A stretch of 64,000 bases of DNA from Loktanella sp. 3ANDIMAR09 (GTDB lineage Bacteria > Pseudomonadota > Alphaproteobacteria > Rhodobacterales > Rhodobacteraceae). The translations under genes and the position numbers were made by a program. Where the stretch lies: NCBI RefSeq assembly GCF_001420005.1, contig NZ_LJAK01000010.1, positions 62,001 through 126,000 of the forward strand, in the 5' to 3' direction. The notes under the pieces are model-generated. The model was given only the letters and a program-made list of their open reading frames with translations, did no database searches and was not told where the DNA came from. Shown here one piece after another: positions 43,233 to 51,713 of this stretch. The stretch's first letter is position 1, and the number at the start of each line of letters is the position of its first letter.

Positions 43233-43983
43233 TGGCAGGCTCCTCATGCGCGTGTGTCGCGCGTCGGTCAGTCTTCAGGCGGCCGCTGCGGAAACCACGT
43301 ACGCGCGCATTCATCCAGTGGCGTATTATATGACGGTAAAGGGCACCACGCAGCCTTCCAAAGGATTGCTCATGGGACAAATAGAAGGCGTCGGGCGTAT
43401 CGTACACGCCGAAATCTTGCACGATGCCGGTTTTCTGAATGTAGGTATCTTCTCCGTTCCAGGCGACGGGAGGCGCGCCAAGGCAATCCGTGCCCGCGCC
43501 ATAACCGCAGAGACTGTCCGTGTCCGAGAACGATCTTTGCAGGACTTCGAAGAAAGCGTCATCCAGGATGAAGCCTTCAAGGTTGATCCAGGCCCCTTGA
43601 AATTCGATCTCTACCCACGAATGGAGAATTTCCTCTGGAGCAAGCGGATACACCAACTCTGGGACAACACCGCGCTGCAAGCCTTTGTGGATCGTAAACC
43701 CATGCAACCGGCAACGAACGCCAACACCACGCAGCAGCGCCATTAAGAGCGTGCCTTTCGTATTGCACTGCCCGTAGCCGTCGGAAAGTACCTCGGATGC
43801 GGGGATGTCGTCAGCTCGATTGTATCCGAACGAGATTTCATTTCGAACGAAATCATAGGCAGCTCCGATCCGATCGTATTCGGATAAGTCGCGCCAGCTG
43901 CGGCTCTCTATTAGATGCGCAAGAGGCGCGGCATCAAAATCCAGTAGTTTGGTGGGTGCAAGTAGGGGGTTGGTTATCTGCAA
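43222..43983 (-). CDS. Transglutaminase-like domain protein
   Basis: 253 residues from a TTG at 43983 with GAGGAG about 9 bases upstream. The Cys-protease-like core is DGYGQCNTKGTLLMALLRGVGVRCRLHGFTI (Cys near 73), followed by HSWVEIEFQGAWINLEG with the catalytic His near 121, and an Asp nearby. No signal peptide is visible. The family includes peptidases and other cysteine-dependent enzymes; the substrate is unknown. It is first in an operon with czcD, behind a CadR-type metal promoter, a context I have not seen described. Confidence 0.82.
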   Translation of the reverse strand: MQITNPLLAPTKLLDFDAAPLAHLIESRSWRDLSEYDRIGAAYDFVRNEISFGYNRADDIPASEVLSDGYGQCNTKGTLLMALLRGVGVRCRLHGFTIHKGLQRGVVPELVYPLAPEEILHSWVEIEFQGAWINLEGFILDDAFFEVLQRSFSDTDSLCGYGAGTDCLGAPPVAWNGEDTYIQKTGIVQDFGVYDTPDAFYLSHEQSFGRLRGALYRHIIRHWMNARVRGFRSGRLKTDRRATHAHEEPANAA

Positions 43984-44012
43984 CGGAGTCGCTCCTCGAA
44001 TCGTCTTGGAAC

Positions 44013-44043
44013 AGACTAGTCTCTATAGGTACTGTAGCTTCAA
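44013..44043 (-). promoter_or_regulatory. CadR/PbrR-type MerR promoter for the transglutaminase-czcD operon
   Basis: On the minus strand, TTGAAG (44043-44038), a 19-bp spacer with CTACAG...TATAGAG, and -10 TAGTCT (44018-44013). The start near 44006 leaves a leader of about 23 bases with GAGGAG before the TTG at 43983. Confidence 0.7.
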
Positions 44044-44072
44044 CCCCTTCTTTTAGAAACGATCTCTCGCAA

Positions 44073-44681
44073 CTACTTGTCCGTGTGAACTGCTTTGTGG
44101 TGTTCACCGTGTGCGTCGCGTAGGATATTGACACCGCCCCAGGCCGCGATCCCGGCGATAATCACACCGACGACTAGGTCGGGCCAGTTCGTTCCCAGCC
44201 AGGCAACGAGGCCACCTGCGACCACGATTCCGAGGTTTGCCGCAAAGTCGTTCCAGCTGAAAGTATTGGCCGCGCGGATGTTGACGTCCGGATCTTTGAG
44301 CCGAGCGAGCAACCAGACACAAACTGAGTTGATGGCCGCCGCGCTCAGCGCCATGACGATCATAACGGTGCCAAGGGGATCCGACCCACCGACATAGCGG
44401 CGCCAAGCATCATAAAGGATCCCGATGGCGAACACGATCAGCAAGCAGCCCGAGACATTCGCCGCACCACGTTTCCATTTCGCAGACCGCGACAATGCAA
44501 ACAGACTGATTGCGTAGACCAAGCTGTCTGAAAGGTTGTCGAGCCCGTTTGCGATCAGGGCACTGGAATCCCCGAAGGCCCCGGTCGCAAAAAAGGCCAT
44601 GGCAAGACCCACGTTTAGACCGAGAACAATCCAAAGGGTGCGTCTTTCGCTTGCTCCTTTTCCTGCAGTCATACTTCCCAT
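44073..44681 (-). CDS. Cation diffusion facilitator (short type), second copy
   Basis: About 202 residues from an ATG near 44681; a TTG at 44708 or an ATG at 44672 are alternatives. Six helices with metal sites LIANGLDNLSDSLVYA near 42-57 and FSWNDFAANLGIVV near 140-153. No large C-terminal domain, but the end GEHHKAVHTDK is His-rich. The length and layout match the 35945 CDF. The first site reads NxxD-NxxD-like rather than HxxxD, so its metal is uncertain. No CadR-type operator is seen in front of it. Confidence 0.85.
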   Translation of the reverse strand: MGSMTAGKGASERRTLWIVLGLNVGLAMAFFATGAFGDSSALIANGLDNLSDSLVYAISLFALSRSAKWKRGAANVSGCLLIVFAIGILYDAWRRYVGGSDPLGTVMIVMALSAAAINSVCVWLLARLKDPDVNIRAANTFSWNDFAANLGIVVAGGLVAWLGTNWPDLVVGVIIAGIAAWGGVNILRDAHGEHHKAVHTDK

Positions 44682-44870
44682 TCCGCTTGGTCGACTATGA
44701 TCCTTCAACCTCTCGGGCAGATCAGAGTTCCGGATTGATTAATAATGGTCAGTTCCATGTACGACCGCCGGGAGCTGTCAGTCAGGCGTCTCAACCAAAG
44801 TAGAGTATAGCCCTTTTTATGGGGCGATGAGATCGCGATTTGAGACGGTTTCAAGTTCAAACCATAAAGT

Positions 44871-45206
44871 TCAATTGGTTCGTGGCGCGGCCAGTATTAT
44901 AGCTGCGCCGAGCAAGCAAACGGCTGTGCCAAGCGTATCCCACCTGTCCGGTCTGTGACCCTCTGCAAGCCACATCCACAGTACCGAAGCCGCAATGTAG
45001 ACTCCGCCATAGGCGGCAAAGGCGCGGCCCGCAGCAACCGTTTCGACTTGCGCCAGAAGCCACCCGAATACCACCAAGGCTACAATACCCGGTACGAGCC
45101 AGGCCGCGGATGCGCCGAGGCGCCACCAGCTCCAGATCGCGAAACACCCGGCGATCTCGGCCAAGGCCGCAAGCGGATAGGCAAGCGCGGCAGGCATCTC
45201 AGGCAC
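44871..45206 (-). CDS. ynfA: YnfA-family (UPF0060) membrane protein
   Basis: A 111-residue four-helix protein with the family signature: [26 protein letters not shown] near 14-39, [27 protein letters not shown] near 63-89, and [12 protein letters not shown] at the end. YnfA is SMR-like and uncharacterised or weakly linked to drug export. It overlaps the end of the MerR gene by eight bases, so it is coupled to it. YnfA-type genes beside cadR-like regulators occur in several alphaproteobacteria. Confidence 0.92.
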   Translation of the reverse strand: MPEMPAALAYPLAALAEIAGCFAIWSWWRLGASAAWLVPGIVALVVFGWLLAQVETVAAGRAFAAYGGVYIAASVLWMWLAEGHRPDRWDTLGTAVCLLGAAIILAAPRTN

Positions 45207-45627
45207 CGATCTCGTCGTGTTCGGTCAAACATTCGGAATGATCCCGCAACACCTCAAGCACCTTGCAATCGGCGGTACGTCCACCGCTGCATTCGTGAAC
45301 CATGCGTTTCAGTTCGGTGCGCAGCGCCTTCAGACGGGCCATGCGCTGCTCCACCTGCTTTAGCTGGCGACGCGCAATCGCGTCGGCTTCTTCGCAGGGC
45401 CGATTGGGCTGGTCGCTGAGGTCGAGCAGCTCGCGGATCGCATCAAGCGAGAAGCCGAGTTGTCGCGAATGGCGGATAAAGGACAGTCGGTCGAGCTGTG
45501 CATTGTCATAGCGCCTCTGTCCGCCTTCAGTCCGGCCGGGTTCGGGCATGAGCCCGATCTGCTCGTAGTACCGAATGGTCTGCACCTTTGTGCCGGTCTT
45601 CTTTGACAGAGTGCCGATCGTGAGCAT
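45199..45627 (-). CDS. cadR: MerR-family divalent-metal sensor (CadR/PbrR-like)
   Basis: 142 residues from the ATG at 45627 with GGAGG upstream. [32 protein letters not shown]. The C-terminal Cys in [15 protein letters not shown] (near 112-120), plus Cys in RPCEEADAI near 77 and a tail with [10 protein letters not shown], fit CadR/PbrR. It is divergent from the SCO1 operon; the intergenic region carries the CTCTAG-type operator. It may regulate all five such operators in the window together with the 36654 protein. Confidence 0.9.
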   Translation of the reverse strand: MLTIGTLSKKTGTKVQTIRYYEQIGLMPEPGRTEGGQRRYDNAQLDRLSFIRHSRQLGFSLDAIRELLDLSDQPNRPCEEADAIARRQLKQVEQRMARLKALRTELKRMVHECSGGRTADCKVLEVLRDHSECLTEHDEIGA

Positions 45628-45731
45628 CTTCGCCTCCATGAAAAGTTACAGTCTTTGTAGGTTTTGCCGCCCCAATAGACAAGTGCCGGATTCACAGACG
45701 CGTGAGTTTAAGCCACAACGTGATTTCGCGC

Positions 45732-45762
45732 TTGAACCTCTAGTAGCTAGAGGATGTAAACG
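45732..45762 (+). promoter_or_regulatory. CadR/PbrR-type MerR promoter for the SCO1-lnt operon
   Basis: TTGAAC at 45732-45737, a 19-bp spacer with CTCTAGTAGCTAGAG, and -10 TAAACG at 45757-45762. It has the same layout as the 36612 and 57437 promoters. It would drive the co-directional run of ten genes to 53287. Confidence 0.8.
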
Positions 45763-45798
45763 CGGCAATAATCAAGAATCAAAATCAGGCGCACAGGA

Positions 45799-46401
45799 TT
45801 GTCCCTCACATCGGCACAGAAATTTCTTTGGGTTTTGGCAGGCGTCGCGTCGCTTGCCTTCGTATGGTTTTTGCTCTGGTCGGACTATCGCGCTGACCGC
45901 GCCCGAACCGACACCGATCCAGCGTTTGTCGCTGCATTCGAATTGACGGACCACCAAGGTGTGGTTCGAACGGAAGAAGACTTTTCGGGGCGTTGGATGT
46001 TGGTATTTTTCGGCTTCAGCAACTGCCCCGATGTCTGCCCGACGACACTGTCTGAGGTCGCGGCGGTGATGGACGGTCTGGGCGACAATGCCGCGAGGGT
46101 CCAGCCGATTTTCATAACCATCGACCCCGAACGGGACACGCCCATGGCACTCGCCGAATTCGTTCCGCTGTTCGATGCGAACATCATCGGGCTGACAGGT
46201 ACGCCCGAACAGATCGCCGCTACATCCGAAACGTTTCCGATCTTCTTTGAACGCATCGAAGAGGCCACAGCGCCGGATGGCTACACAATGGGCCACACGT
46301 CGCATCTGTTTCTGTTCGACCCCGAGGCAGGCTTTGCAGACTCATGGCCCTATGGCACGTCCGCTGAAGAGATTCTCGCCGATCTGGAAGAGAGGATCTG
46401 A
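45799..46401 (+). CDS. SCO1/SenC copper chaperone, first copy
   Basis: 200 residues with an N-terminal anchor (about 9-27) and a thioredoxin-like SCO domain. The Cu-binding motif is GFSNCPDVCPTTLSE (Cys near 76 and 80) and the distal His in MGHTSHLFLFD near 163. SCO proteins deliver Cu to the Cu-A site of cytochrome oxidase or handle copper and thiol redox. The start is a TTG; the exact codon is uncertain. First in a ten-gene run behind the CTCTAG-type promoter. Confidence 0.9.
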   Translation: MSLTSAQKFLWVLAGVASLAFVWFLLWSDYRADRARTDTDPAFVAAFELTDHQGVVRTEEDFSGRWMLVFFGFSNCPDVCPTTLSEVAAVMDGLGDNAARVQPIFITIDPERDTPMALAEFVPLFDANIIGLTGTPEQIAATSETFPIFFERIEEATAPDGYTMGHTSHLFLFDPEAGFADSWPYGTSAEEILADLEERI

Positions 46402-46406
46402 CCGAC

Positions 46407-46829
46407 ATGAACCGCGTACCCGCAGAAACCGCCCTCGGGCTGGCATGGATCGTTGCCCTCGTCGCCTCGCTTGCTGTACTTTTCATCGGCGAAGTGATGG
46501 GGCAGACACCCTGCGTGTTGTGCTGGTTCCAGCGCGCCTTCATGTTCCCGCTCGCGATCATTCTCGGCCTCGGCCTTTGGTGGCGAGACGGCAGCGTCGG
46601 GCGCTATGGCATCGCTCTGGCGCTTGGTGGTGGCGTGGTCGCCCTGTGGCACATGGGCCTCTACGCGGGCCTGATCCCCGAACGTATCCAGCCCTGCACG
46701 GCCACCGGCCCCTCGTGCACCGATGATAACCAATTGGTCTTCGGCATCCCGATCCCGCTGATGGCGCTGGCCGCCTTCGCGCTGATCGGGTTCCTGTCGG
46801 CCCTTTCATTGAAGGAAACACAAACATGA
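46407..46829 (+). CDS. Disulfide bond formation protein (DsbB/BdbC-like), second copy
   Basis: A 140-residue four-helix protein with CVLCWFQR near 36-43 and a loop pair in QPCTATGPSCTDD near 95-105. It matches short BdbC-type DsbB proteins. It is followed by a DsbA-type gene overlapping by four bases, a natural oxidase/reoxidase pair. It differs from the DsbB at 10002 in length and loop spacing. Confidence 0.9.
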   Translation: MNRVPAETALGLAWIVALVASLAVLFIGEVMGQTPCVLCWFQRAFMFPLAIILGLGLWWRDGSVGRYGIALALGGGVVALWHMGLYAGLIPERIQPCTATGPSCTDDNQLVFGIPIPLMALAAFALIGFLSALSLKETQT

Positions 46830-47485
46830 ATCGACGCGGCTTAATCCTGTCCGTTCTCGCCCTCGGCGTTGCCGGTTTCGGCGGAGCCACTTGGTACGCG
46901 ACTCGCCCCGGCCCCGCGGCCGAAGCAAAAACCGTTGCGCCGGAACTCGCGGACGCGATGATCCGCTCTTACTCGCCCATCCTCGGACCTGCCGACGCGC
47001 CCGTCACGATTGTCGAATTCTTTGACCCGGCCTGCGAGGCTTGCCGCGCCTTCCATCCGATCGTGAAGGACATCATGGCACAGCATGGAGATGCCGTCCG
47101 CGTCGTTATCCGCTACACCGCGTTTCATGGCGAGGCATCCGAGGAAGCGATCCGCGTGCTCGAGGCAGCACGCATGCAAGGCGTTTACGAGCCGGTGCTC
47201 GAAGCCGTTCTGCGGGATCAGCCGAGATGGGCGTCGCACGGCGCGCCTGAGCCCGGTCTGATCCTCCAGATCGCCGCCACTGCCGGACTCGATGCAGAGG
47301 CCGCGCGCACGCAAATGCTGGCACCGGATGTCGTTGCGATCCTGAATCAGGATCGTGCGGACGTCGAAACCGTGGGAGTTCGCCAGACTCCTACTTTCTT
47401 TGTAAACGGCAAGTCGCTCGATCCATTCGGGGAGGCAGAACTGCGTCGATTAGTGGCCGCGGAAGTTGCCGCCGTGCAAAGCTGA
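46826..47485 (+). CDS. DsbA-family thiol oxidoreductase
   Basis: 219 residues: an N-terminal anchor (about 4-22), then a DsbA fold with EFFDPACEACRAFHP (CEAC near 69-72) and cis-Pro in VRQTPTFFVNG near 189. The CEAC motif, which has Glu between the Cys, is unusual compared with CPHC and implies different redox power. ATG overlaps the dsbB stop. The pair lies in the CadR-type operon with SCO1. Confidence 0.9.
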   Translation: MNRRGLILSVLALGVAGFGGATWYATRPGPAAEAKTVAPELADAMIRSYSPILGPADAPVTIVEFFDPACEACRAFHPIVKDIMAQHGDAVRVVIRYTAFHGEASEEAIRVLEAARMQGVYEPVLEAVLRDQPRWASHGAPEPGLILQIAATAGLDAEAARTQMLAPDVVAILNQDRADVETVGVRQTPTFFVNGKSLDPFGEAELRRLVAAEVAAVQS

Positions 47486-47508
47486 ATGGAAAAGGCAGGA
47501 CCAAAACG

Positions 47509-47976
47509 ATGAAAAAGATTATTATGACGGGCACACTGGCCGCGCTCTTGACCTTTGGAGGGCTCTCAGTACCCGCACTGGCCGGACCCGTGGATGTCGT
47601 CGTCGAAAGCGCCTGGTCCCGCGCCTCCATAGGGATGAACCGCCCCGGGGCCGCCTACATGACGATCCGCAACACTGGCGACGAGCCGGTGACGCTGATT
47701 GGTCTTTCAACACCCCTCGCGATGATGCCCGAGATCCACGAGACGAAGACCAATGCCGAAGGTGTGAGTTCCATGAGCGCGGCAGGTGAGATCGCGATCG
47801 CCCCGGGCGAGAGCGTCGCGCTTGAGCCGGGCGGCCTCCACGCGATGTTGATGCGGCTACAACAACCCATGACGGAAGGGGAAACCTTTCCGCTGACCCT
47901 ACTTTTTGTCGACGGGGGCGAGGTGACAGTCGAGGTGCCGATCCTTGGCATCGCCGCACGCGGACCGGAAGACTAA
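47509..47976 (+). CDS. PCu(A)C periplasmic copper chaperone
   Basis: A 155-residue exported protein. The Cu(I) site motif H-M-x(n)-H-x-M is visible as MMPEIHET near 76 and GGLHAMLMRLQQP near 112, with the fold GAAYMTIRNTGDEPVTLIGLSTP before. Signal peptide ends near 25. PCuAC works with SCO proteins to load the Cu-A centre. It sits directly between the two SCO1 genes of the operon, as in other Cu-A assembly operons. Confidence 0.93.
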   Translation: MKKIIMTGTLAALLTFGGLSVPALAGPVDVVVESAWSRASIGMNRPGAAYMTIRNTGDEPVTLIGLSTPLAMMPEIHETKTNAEGVSSMSAAGEIAIAPGESVALEPGGLHAMLMRLQQPMTEGETFPLTLLFVDGGEVTVEVPILGIAARGPED

Positions 47977-48602
47977 TGCGACGAAGGACGATCGCAGGAT
48001 ACGGCGCGGCCGGTGCCGGTGCAATTGCCTTGACGCTCTTCGTCGGTTGGTGGCGGGTCGACGGACCCGGTGCGCCCGAACCTATCGAGCAGCGGCCTAT
48101 GGCTCTGACCGAGATGGATTTCCGCCTGACTGACCATGAAGGCAACGAGGTCGGGCCGGAAACCCTGATCGGGCGACCGACGATGGCGTTCTTCGGTTTC
48201 ACTTACTGCCCCGATGTCTGCCCGACCACGCTCTCGGACATTTCAGGTTGGCTCGACGATTTAGGAGACGAAGCCAAACAGTTGAACGTGGTTTTCATCA
48301 CGGTCGATCCCGAGCGCGATACCGTCGAGGCGATGGCAGAATATGTCAGTTATTTCCACCCAGCGATCCGCGGCTGGACGGGACCGGAGGGGCAGATTGC
48401 GCGCATCGCGGACGGCTTCCGCGCTGCCTACGAGCGGGTGCCCACGGAAGGCGGCGACTACACGATGAACCACACGGCCAGCGTCTTCCTGTTCGGTGCC
48501 GCTGGACGGTTCGTCACCATGATTGACTATCATGAACCGAGGGAATTCGCGGTACCGAAGATCCGCCGCGCGTTGGAAGAAGAAACGGAGGGAGCGACAT
48601 GA
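47976..48602 (+). CDS. SCO1/SenC copper chaperone, second copy
   Basis: 208 residues: N-terminal anchor (about 9-27), then FGFTYCPDVCPTTLSD near 72-87 and distal His in MNHTASVFLFG near 168. It follows PCu(A)C with the stop codon overlapping by one base. It is more distant from the 45799 SCO than expected for a recent duplicate, so the two may have separate roles. Confidence 0.92.
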   Translation: MRRRTIAGYGAAGAGAIALTLFVGWWRVDGPGAPEPIEQRPMALTEMDFRLTDHEGNEVGPETLIGRPTMAFFGFTYCPDVCPTTLSDISGWLDDLGDEAKQLNVVFITVDPERDTVEAMAEYVSYFHPAIRGWTGPEGQIARIADGFRAAYERVPTEGGDYTMNHTASVFLFGAAGRFVTMIDYHEPREFAVPKIRRALEEETEGAT

Positions 48603-49972
48603 GGCTCAGAACTTTTGCGGCAGGTGTCGCGCTTGCGGGGACCGTTTCGGGGGCGGCTATCGCATTCTTCGATGTTCTGTCGAAAGAACCCGTGCCGCCA
48701 GAACTTGCCCAGGCAGGTAGCTGGATGCCCCAGCGTCCTGAAGCTCCCCGGAGCCTGGATATTCCGTTGTCGCTGCCAGCTACGGCGTGGGTGGAAGATA
48801 CACCCGGCTTCGGCCCCTTGCCCCTGCTGCAGGCCGCTGTTGTTGACAGGCCGATGCAGGCCATCGAACCGCCCCTGTTGACTTGGTCTCGCGACATCTC
48901 TTCTGGTGAAACGCTCGACTCCTTGCTTTCCGAAGCCGGTCTTGCGGGAGCCGACAGGGCGGAAGTCGCCCTTGCACTTGGCGCGGAATACGATCTGCGA
49001 CGGTTGCGGCCGGGGAATTCGGTCACTGTTGTTTCGACTATGGATGGCAGCCCCCGCACCGTCTCGCTCGCCGTCGAGGACGGGGTGCGGATCGAGGTGC
49101 TTTTTGGCGAGCAGGTGTCCACGCAGGTCGTGGCGCCGGATCCGGAGATCGTAACCCTTGCTGGGGAGGCCGTGATCGACACCTCGATCTTCGCGGCACT
49201 CGACAATGCCGGCATCCCCGCCCGATTTGCCGTGGACCTTGCGCAAATGCTGGGTGGAACCGTGGATTTCCGCCGTGAGATGGCTGGAGGCGAGACACTA
49301 AGGCTTCTCTGGCGCGAGACGCGCGTCGGCGATGACAAGATCGGACAGCCGGACCTCGCCTTCGCCGCACTGGAAATCGGCGATTCGCTTTACGAGATCG
49401 TTTGGCCGGACGACGGCAGCGGTCAGGCGACGATCTACGTCGATGGCGAGGTGCTTCGCGTCTTTGCACAGCCAGTCGAGGGCGCGCGCCTCAGCTCGGT
49501 GTTCGGGCGCCGCACACATCCTGTCTACGGAAACGTCCGGATGCACACCGGCGTCGATTTTGACGCGGCAAGCGGGACGCCGGTACGGACGACGGCACCG
49601 GGCCGGGTCAGCTTCATCGGCTGGCGAGGCGGTTATGGACGCGTGGTCGAAATCTCCCATGGCTCCGAGACCATGACGCGCTACGCGCATCTCAGCGCCG
49701 TGTCGGAGGGCCTAACACAGGGCCAACGCGTGGCGGCGGGAGATGTGATCGGCCGCGTTGGCGCAACCGGCACAGCGACAGGTCCCAACCTGCACTACGA
49801 AGTCCTCGTAGATGGGCGTCCGACTGACCCTCTCTCTGACGACAGGCTCGCCGAAGCCGCAGAGAACGAGGTGGATGATACCGCCGCGCTGTTGCGTCTG
49901 ACCGAGGCGCGCGCGCTTCTGACTGAAAACCTTGACAGCGAAATTGCCCAGACGACAACCGAAAGGCTCTGA
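48599..49972 (+). CDS. M23-family peptidoglycan endopeptidase
   Basis: 457 residues. Signal region near 5-22. A LysM/OapA-like N-terminal part (LLTWSRDISSGETLDSLLSEAG) is followed by a peptidase domain. HPVYGNVRMHTGVDFDAASG near 309-328 has the Zn-binding HxxxD, and LHYEVLVDGRPTDP near 400 has HxH-like ligands. M23 enzymes cut peptide cross-links. The ATG overlaps the SCO stop (ATGA). In this operon it may open the wall for insertion of repaired or extra components. Confidence 0.9.
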   Translation: MRLRTFAAGVALAGTVSGAAIAFFDVLSKEPVPPELAQAGSWMPQRPEAPRSLDIPLSLPATAWVEDTPGFGPLPLLQAAVVDRPMQAIEPPLLTWSRDISSGETLDSLLSEAGLAGADRAEVALALGAEYDLRRLRPGNSVTVVSTMDGSPRTVSLAVEDGVRIEVLFGEQVSTQVVAPDPEIVTLAGEAVIDTSIFAALDNAGIPARFAVDLAQMLGGTVDFRREMAGGETLRLLWRETRVGDDKIGQPDLAFAALEIGDSLYEIVWPDDGSGQATIYVDGEVLRVFAQPVEGARLSSVFGRRTHPVYGNVRMHTGVDFDAASGTPVRTTAPGRVSFIGWRGGYGRVVEISHGSETMTRYAHLSAVSEGLTQGQRVAAGDVIGRVGATGTATGPNLHYEVLVDGRPTDPLSDDRLAEAAENEVDDTAALLRLTEARALLTENLDSEIAQTTTERL

Positions 49973-49975
49973 CCC

Positions 49976-50431
49976 ATGAAACGCATGACCCAAGCTCTGA
50001 CCATCGCGCTCGCCCTGTTCCCGGCGGCCCAGGCCCTCGCAGAGGCAACAGCGATAGACGTCCGCAAGACCAACGGATGCGGCTGCTGCCTGTCCTGGAT
50101 GAACCATCTCGAGGAAAACGGATTCGCGCCGACGGGCGAGAACATGTTTGGCGGGTCGCTGGTTCGTTTCAAGCTCGACAACGGCGTGCCGCAGCGCATG
50201 GTCTCCTGCCATACCGCGCTCATAGAGGGCTACGTGATTGAAGGCCATGTCCCGGCCGCTGATATCCGCCGCCTTCTTGAGGAACGCCCGGACGCCGTCG
50301 GCCTCGCCGTTCCGGGAATGCCCTATGGCTCGCCCGGCATGGGGCCGGAAGAAAACCGTGAAGCTTATGATGTCTTCCTCATCCGCGAGGACGGGTCGAC
50401 CGAAGTCTTTTCAAGCTACGCCGAAGGATAA
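49976..50431 (+). CDS. CopG-type (DUF411) periplasmic copper protein, second copy
   Basis: 151 residues: signal peptide (to about 22), KTNGCGCCLSWMNHL near 30-44, VSCHTALIEGYVIEGHVPAADIRR near 79-102, and GMPYGSPGMGPE near 119. Same motif order as the 32909 protein. It starts 4 bases after the M23 gene. The two CopG genes are under different metal-responsive promoters, copper-type and CadR-type. Confidence 0.9.
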   Translation: MKRMTQALTIALALFPAAQALAEATAIDVRKTNGCGCCLSWMNHLEENGFAPTGENMFGGSLVRFKLDNGVPQRMVSCHTALIEGYVIEGHVPAADIRRLLEERPDAVGLAVPGMPYGSPGMGPEENREAYDVFLIREDGSTEVFSSYAEG

Positions 50432-50443
50432 TCTGGCCCGCTT

Positions 50444-51226
50444 ATGGAAAACCTGTCTCCGATAATGCTCGGCTTTCTCGGAAGCCTTGCCGCCGGATCG
50501 CTCACGGCAGTCGGAGCAATTCCCGTGCTGTTCGGGCGCATCCCGTCGCGGGCGACGCGCGATCTGTCGCTCGGCTTCGCTGCCGGCGTCATGCTCTCAG
50601 CCTCGTTCTTTTCTCTGATCATCCCGGCGTTGGATGCGGCGGAGCCGATGTTCGAGAACGGCGCGATGCCTGCGGCCATCGTTTGCGTCTCGATCCTTTT
50701 GGGCATGGGGGCCGTTGCATTGATGAATGAAAGGCTGCCGCACGAGCATTTCAGAACGGGACGCGAAGGGCCCGAAGCGGCGTCCTTACGGCGGGTCTGG
50801 CTGTTCATCATCGCAATCACGATCCACAACTTCCCGGAAGGCCTCGCGGTCGGAGTTGGCTTCGGTTCCGGAGGTATGGAAGGCGGTCTGCCACTCGCCA
50901 TCGGCATCGGGCTTCAGAATGCGCCTGAAGGGCTGGCCGTTGCGGTATCCCTGTTGGGCGAAGGATATCCGAAGCTGCGCGCCTGGGGCATCGCCGCGCT
51001 AACGGGAATGGTCGAGCCGATTGGCGGTTTGCTCGGGGCCGGCATCATCACACTGTCGGAACCGCTGCTGCCATGGGGCTTGGCCTTTGCCGCAGGCGCC
51101 ATGCTTTATGTCATCAGCCACGAAATCATCCCCGAAACCCATCGCAGCGGCCATCAGAACAAGGCAACGCTCGGCTTGGCCGTCGGGCTCGTTTTGATGC
51201 TTTTTCTCGATGTTTGGTTGGGGTGA
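50444..51226 (+). CDS. ZIP-family metal transporter
   Basis: A 260-residue eight-helix protein with the ZIP signature HNFPEGLAVGVGFGSGG near 128 and a second site in NAPEGLAVAVS near 158. The loop between helices 3 and 4 has LPHEHFRTGREG near 100. ZIPs usually import Zn/Fe/Mn; a ZIP inside a metal-resistance operon is unusual and could work as an exporter or for metal replacement. It lies 13 bases after the CopG gene. Confidence 0.88.
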   Translation: MENLSPIMLGFLGSLAAGSLTAVGAIPVLFGRIPSRATRDLSLGFAAGVMLSASFFSLIIPALDAAEPMFENGAMPAAIVCVSILLGMGAVALMNERLPHEHFRTGREGPEAASLRRVWLFIIAITIHNFPEGLAVGVGFGSGGMEGGLPLAIGIGLQNAPEGLAVAVSLLGEGYPKLRAWGIAALTGMVEPIGGLLGAGIITLSEPLLPWGLAFAAGAMLYVISHEIIPETHRSGHQNKATLGLAVGLVLMLFLDVWLG

Positions 51227-51230
51227 CGCA

Positions 51231-51713
51231 ATGCCAGTGCATAAACTATCTCCGGTGATCGGCATTTTTGCGGCGCTTGCCGCTTTCGTAATCGATCAGA
51301 TCACAAAAGCCATTGTTGTGGCGAATGCGGCCTCTTTAAGCACTGGAATCGCCGTGTTTCCAGGTTTTAACCTTGTCTTTTATCGCAATGATGGCGTCAC
51401 TTTCGGATTACTTGGCGGCGCACCATGGTGGAGCCTCATAGCTCTCGCTCTTGCCATCTGCGGCTGGCTGGGGGTTATGCTGTTTCGCGCCGAAAATGCG
51501 GTTGAAACGCTCGCTTACGGAGCGATCATCGGTGGAGCCTTGGGCAATGTCATTGATCGTGTGCGGTATCGGGCTGTAACGGACTTCCTGGATTTCTACA
51601 TCAACTCAACGCATTGGCCTGCCTTCAACATGGCCGATGTGTTTGTCGTCAGTGGCGTGGGGCTCTTGCTCGCCGCACCCTGGATCAGTGCGCGGCGTCC
51701 GATCAAGTCGTGA
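51231..51713 (+). CDS. lspA: Lipoprotein signal peptidase (signal peptidase II)
   Basis: 160 residues from the ATG at 51231. Four helices. Catalytic Asp pair: NVIDRVRYRAVTDFLDF near 106-122 and FNMADVFVVSGVGLLL near 131-146. VIDQITKAIV near 20 is the first family motif. It cleaves the signal peptide of diacylated prolipoproteins. LspA-type genes are known in metal operons (the pbrC-type part of pbr loci). It starts 5 bases after the ZIP gene and overlaps lnt by four bases. Confidence 0.94.
   Translation: MPVHKLSPVIGIFAALAAFVIDQITKAIVVANAASLSTGIAVFPGFNLVFYRNDGVTFGLLGGAPWWSLIALALAICGWLGVMLFRAENAVETLAYGAIIGGALGNVIDRVRYRAVTDFLDFYINSTHWPAFNMADVFVVSGVGLLLAAPWISARRPIKS

Noticed and set aside
44760-44870. 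Possible MerR operator upstream of the second short CDF gene
   Set aside because: A TTGAA element exists, but no 19-bp-spaced dyad of either type was found.
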